A stretch of DNA of 64,000 nt from Roseibium algicola (GTDB taxonomy: Bacteria > Pseudomonadota > Alphaproteobacteria > Rhizobiales > Stappiaceae): positions 1,736,001-1,800,000 of the forward strand of contig NZ_CP019630.1 of assembly GCF_001999245.1 (NCBI RefSeq), given 5' to 3'. Both the position numbers and the translations under genes were made by a program. Below are positions 61,489 through 64,000 of this stretch, in pieces. Positions within the stretch are counted from its first letter, which is position 1. Every line of letters begins with the position of its first letter. A model generated the notes under the pieces. It ran no database searches, had not been told where the DNA came from, and saw nothing but the letters and a program-made list of their open reading frames with translations.

Positions 61489-62565
61489 TCAGTCGATCCG
61501 CCGTCCGGTTTCAGCGTCGAAGTAGTGAACGTTTTCCGGAGCCGCCCGCAGATAAAGCTTCTCGCCCGGCTCATGACGGGCATGGCTCGATACGCGAACC
61601 AGGATCTCGTCGCCGCCATCGGCAAAGCTGGAATAGAGATAGCTTTCCGCGCCGACCGGCTCGAGCACGTTGACGCTGGCTTCCAGATGAAGGCCTTCGC
61701 CTTCACCGGGTGCAGTCACCACTTCGAGATGCTCCGGCCGAATACCGATGGTGTAGGCATCACGGCCCTTTGCATTGGCGCCCTTGAGGCCGGTGCCGGT
61801 TGCAAGAGCAAGACCGTTCCCATCCGCCTTGACCTTCAGAAGGTTCATGGCGGGTGAACCGATGAAGCTGGCCACAAAGGTTGAGGCCGGCTTGTCGTAG
61901 ACATCGATCGGCGCGCCGATCTGCTCGATGTTGCCGCCATTCAGAACCACGAGCCGGTCTGCCAGTGTCATCGCTTCCAGCTGGTCGTGGGTGACGTAGA
62001 CGCTGGTGGTGCCGAGCGAGCGCTGCAGGCGCTTGATCTCGACGCGCATCTGCACACGCAGCTTGGCATCAAGGTTGGACAGCGGTTCATCGAAGAGAAA
62101 GGCCGCCGGTTCGCGCACGATGGCGCGGCCCATGGCAACGCGCTGGCGCTGGCCGCCGGAAAGTGCGCGCGGCTTGCGTTCCAGGTAGTCGCCGATTTCC
62201 AGGATGCGCGCGGCTTCCTTGACCCGGCGGTCGATCTCGTCCTTGGCCATGCCGCGGTTTTTGAGGCCGTAGGCAAGGTTGTTGTAGACCGACATGTGCG
62301 GATAGAGCGCGTAGTTCTGGAACACCATCGCGATATCGCGATCCGCCGGATCGACATTGTTGACGACGCGGTCGCCGATCTTGATGTCACCGGTGGTGAT
62401 TTCCTCAAGGCCTGCCATCATGCGCAGCAGTGTGGACTTGCCGCAGCCGGACGGACCGACCAGGACGATGAATTCACCGTCCGCGATGTCGATGGAAACG
62501 CCTTTGACCGCTTCCACACTGCCGCCGTAGACCTTGCGGACCTTGTCGAGAGTTATCGTTGCCAT
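61489..62565 (-). CDS. ugpC: glycerol-3-phosphate/sugar ABC transporter ATP-binding protein UgpC
   Basis: A 358-residue MsmK/UgpC-type ATPase. Walker [10 protein letters not shown] is at residues 37-45, the signature LSGGQRQR at 135-142, Walker B FLFDEP at 156-161, and the H-loop in [11 protein letters not shown] near 190. A C-terminal TOBE regulatory domain follows. It powers the UgpA/UgpE permease with a periplasmic binding protein. Last gene of the cluster on this strand. Confidence 0.92.
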   Translation of the reverse strand: MATITLDKVRKVYGGSVEAVKGVSIDIADGEFIVLVGPSGCGKSTLLRMMAGLEEITTGDIKIGDRVVNNVDPADRDIAMVFQNYALYPHMSVYNNLAYGLKNRGMAKDEIDRRVKEAARILEIGDYLERKPRALSGGQRQRVAMGRAIVREPAAFLFDEPLSNLDAKLRVQMRVEIKRLQRSLGTTSVYVTHDQLEAMTLADRLVVLNGGNIEQIGAPIDVYDKPASTFVASFIGSPAMNLLKVKADGNGLALATGTGLKGANAKGRDAYTIGIRPEHLEVVTAPGEGEGLHLEASVNVLEPVGAESYLYSSFADGGDEILVRVSSHARHEPGEKLYLRAAPENVHYFDAETGRRID

Positions 62566-62578
62566 TTATCTAAAAACC

Positions 62579-63421
62579 TCACTTGTCGCTCTCGACGAGC
62601 CCTTTGACGAACCAGCTCTGGAAAATCACCACGATGAGCACCGGCGGCACGATGGCGAGGATCGCCAGTGCCATGGCCTCGTTGAAGTCCGGGATCTGGG
62701 CTCCGACCCAGACCTGCAGGATCTGCTTGATGCCGCGAACCAGGGTAAACAGGCTCTCGTCGGTGGTGATCAGCGTCGGCCAGAGGTACTGGTTCCAGCC
62801 ATAGACGAACATGATGATGAAGATTGCCGCGATCATGGTCTGCGACAGCGGTACCAGGATGTCCTTGAAGAACTTCCAGGGACCGGCTCCGTCGATGCGG
62901 GCGGCTTCCAGAAGTTCGTCCGGTACCGACATGAAAAACTGCCGGAAGAAGAAGGTGCCGGTTGCCGAAGCGATGAGCGGCACGATCAGGCCGGAATAGG
63001 TGTTCACCATGCCGAGGGACTGGACGATTTCGTAAGACGGCAAAATGCGCACTTCCAGCGGCAGCAGGAGCGTTGCGAAGATCACCCAGAAGCAGAGGGT
63101 TGCCATCGGAAAGCGGAAATAGACGATGGCATAGGCCGCAAGCATGGAGATGACGATCTTGCCGATGGCAAAGCCAAGGCCGAGGATCATCGAGTTCTTG
63201 AGCATGACGAAGCCGTCGACTTCCTTGGTGAAGCCACCGGCCTCGAACAGGACCGTCTGATAGTTCTCGAAGAACTTGCCACCCGGCGTGAACTGGATGC
63301 CTTCCTTGTAGATGGTGATCGCATCGTGCGTGCTGGTCAGAAACGCCAGCACGACCGGAGTGACCATGAAGAAGACGCCGAGAAGAAGAATGACGTGATC
63401 CGAGATCTGCAATTTTTTCAT
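62579..63421 (-). CDS. ugpE: glycerol-3-phosphate ABC transporter permease UgpE
   Basis: A 280-residue permease with six helices. The EAA loop reads ELLEAARIDGAGPWKFFKDI, and the N-terminal segment and C-terminal QSWFVKGLVESDK match UgpE. It forms the channel with UgpA. 13 bp upstream of ugpC in the same operon, 11 bp after ugpA. Confidence 0.93.
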   Translation of the reverse strand: MKKLQISDHVILLLGVFFMVTPVVLAFLTSTHDAITIYKEGIQFTPGGKFFENYQTVLFEAGGFTKEVDGFVMLKNSMILGLGFAIGKIVISMLAAYAIVYFRFPMATLCFWVIFATLLLPLEVRILPSYEIVQSLGMVNTYSGLIVPLIASATGTFFFRQFFMSVPDELLEAARIDGAGPWKFFKDILVPLSQTMIAAIFIIMFVYGWNQYLWPTLITTDESLFTLVRGIKQILQVWVGAQIPDFNEAMALAILAIVPPVLIVVIFQSWFVKGLVESDK

Positions 63422-63432
63422 CGTCGCCTCCC

Positions 63433-64000
63433 TTACGTGTAGTGCACGCGCCGCTCGATCAGGCGGAACTGGATGATTGTCAGGATGAACACCATCAGCA
63501 TCAGGATCACGGACTGGGCCGAGGACCCGCCGAGGTCGTTGCCGCGGAAGCCGTCCAGGTAGACCTTGTAAACAAGTGTCACCGGGTTGTTGCCGGGCTC
63601 ATTCTTCACGATGACGTCGATGATGCCGAACGTGTCGAAGAAGGCGTAGGTGATGTTGATGATCAGTAGGAAGAAGCCGGTGGGAGCCAGCAGCGGGAAG
63701 GTAACGGTCCAGAAACGCCTGAAGCCGGACCGGCAGTCGATGCTGGCGGCTTCCTGAACAGATTTGGAAATGCCCTGCAGACCGGACAGGAAGAAGATGA
63801 AGTTCACCGGGATCTGCTTCCAGACGGCGGTGACGATCATGGCAAAGCTGGTGTCGAAATAGCTTACGCCTATCTGCATCTTCCAGCCGAACAGGGCGAA
63901 CAAGTCAACGATGGGGCCGACATGCTGGTCGAACAGAAGCACGCCGATCAGGCCGGCGACGGGCGGCGCAACCGCGTAGACCCACATCAGCAGGGTCTTG
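63433..64000 (-). CDS. ugpA: glycerol-3-phosphate ABC transporter permease UgpA, C-terminal part
   Basis: The window holds the last 189 codons; the 5' end lies beyond base 64000. The sequence KTLLMWVYAVAPPVAG continues past the internal methionine, so that is not the start. Helices and a long loop match UgpA. The EAA loop reads EAASIDCRSGFRRFWTVTF, with Cys-Arg where Gly-Ala is usual. With UgpE it carries sn-glycerol-3-phosphate or a related compound; the binding protein gene should lie just upstream, outside the window. Confidence 0.92.
   Translation of the reverse strand, partial: KTLLMWVYAVAPPVAGLIGVLLFDQHVGPIVDLFALFGWKMQIGVSYFDTSFAMIVTAVWKQIPVNFIFFLSGLQGISKSVQEAASIDCRSGFRRFWTVTFPLLAPTGFFLLIINITYAFFDTFGIIDVIVKNEPGNNPVTLVYKVYLDGFRGNDLGGSSAQSVILMLMVFILTIIQFRLIERRVHYT

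Overview
The window is about 64 kb of GC-rich chromosome from an alphaproteobacterium. The closest fit is the Rhizobiales/Stappiaceae (Roseibium/Labrenzia-like) lineage. This is inferred from gene content: a VtlR/LsrB-type LysR regulator, an Hsp20-DUF1150 pair, OpgC, a BgsB/BgsA-like beta-glucan synthase pair, an ExbB-ExbD-ExbD-TonB operon and a UgpAEC importer. No rRNA, CRISPR array, intact insertion sequence or prophage is visible. One tRNA-Ser(GGA) lies at 23769-23858.

Layout. 1-7100: end of an M42 aminopeptidase, an alpha/beta hydrolase, a patatin lipase, the murein endopeptidase MepA, a GNAT acetyltransferase, lepA and a PhnA-domain protein. 7140-10860: a LysR/tautomerase divergent pair, then a VtlR-like LysR divergent from a tiny protein gene, with an sRNA-like terminator segment nearby, then a YihY membrane protein. 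11300-15640: pheS, a small membrane protein and pheT. 15630-16861: three tandem paralogous secreted four-cysteine proteins of unknown function. 17050-23100: a nucleotidyltransferase-like protein, a PabB-PabC fusion, a chemoreceptor operon, msrA and a small membrane protein. 23770-26340: tRNA-Ser followed by a small AT-richer islet with a cysteine-synthase remnant, a gene broken by two stop codons and one orphan gene.

26346-31375: an iron-dependent alcohol dehydrogenase and a TonB energising operon. 31411-37173: ada (with an inverted repeat across its start codons), a 194-bp tandem repeat, panC-panB, a membrane hydrolase-like protein and a VOC/HxlR divergent pair. 37528-41806: a membrane-fusion protein plus a processive GT2 synthase with a non-PilZ C-terminal domain, facing a dCache-HAMP sensor that has no output domain. 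42014-49514: TetR/DUF4336 with a clear operator, a translationally coupled CoA-transferase/ThDP-enzyme pair, an esterase, a zinc-ribbon potassium channel and an SDR. 49636-54590: a 31-codon gene, YeeE/DUF302, a TTC38-like protein and OpgC. 54819-58443: DUF1150, Hsp20, a LysR, and an ECF sigma factor with a downstream NTF2-like protein. 58611-64000: MmcQ, an MFS transporter, an AlkC-like glycosylase and ugpC-ugpE-ugpA running off the end.

Most of the window is housekeeping or metabolic DNA. The least explained parts are the four-cysteine triplet (15632-16861), the VtlR neighbourhood (8490-9885), the two very small genes (8697-8834, 49699-49794), the glucan synthase with its orphan sensor, the ECF/NTF2 pair and the tRNA-Ser islet. 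Family assignments come from reading the translated sequences; no database search was run.
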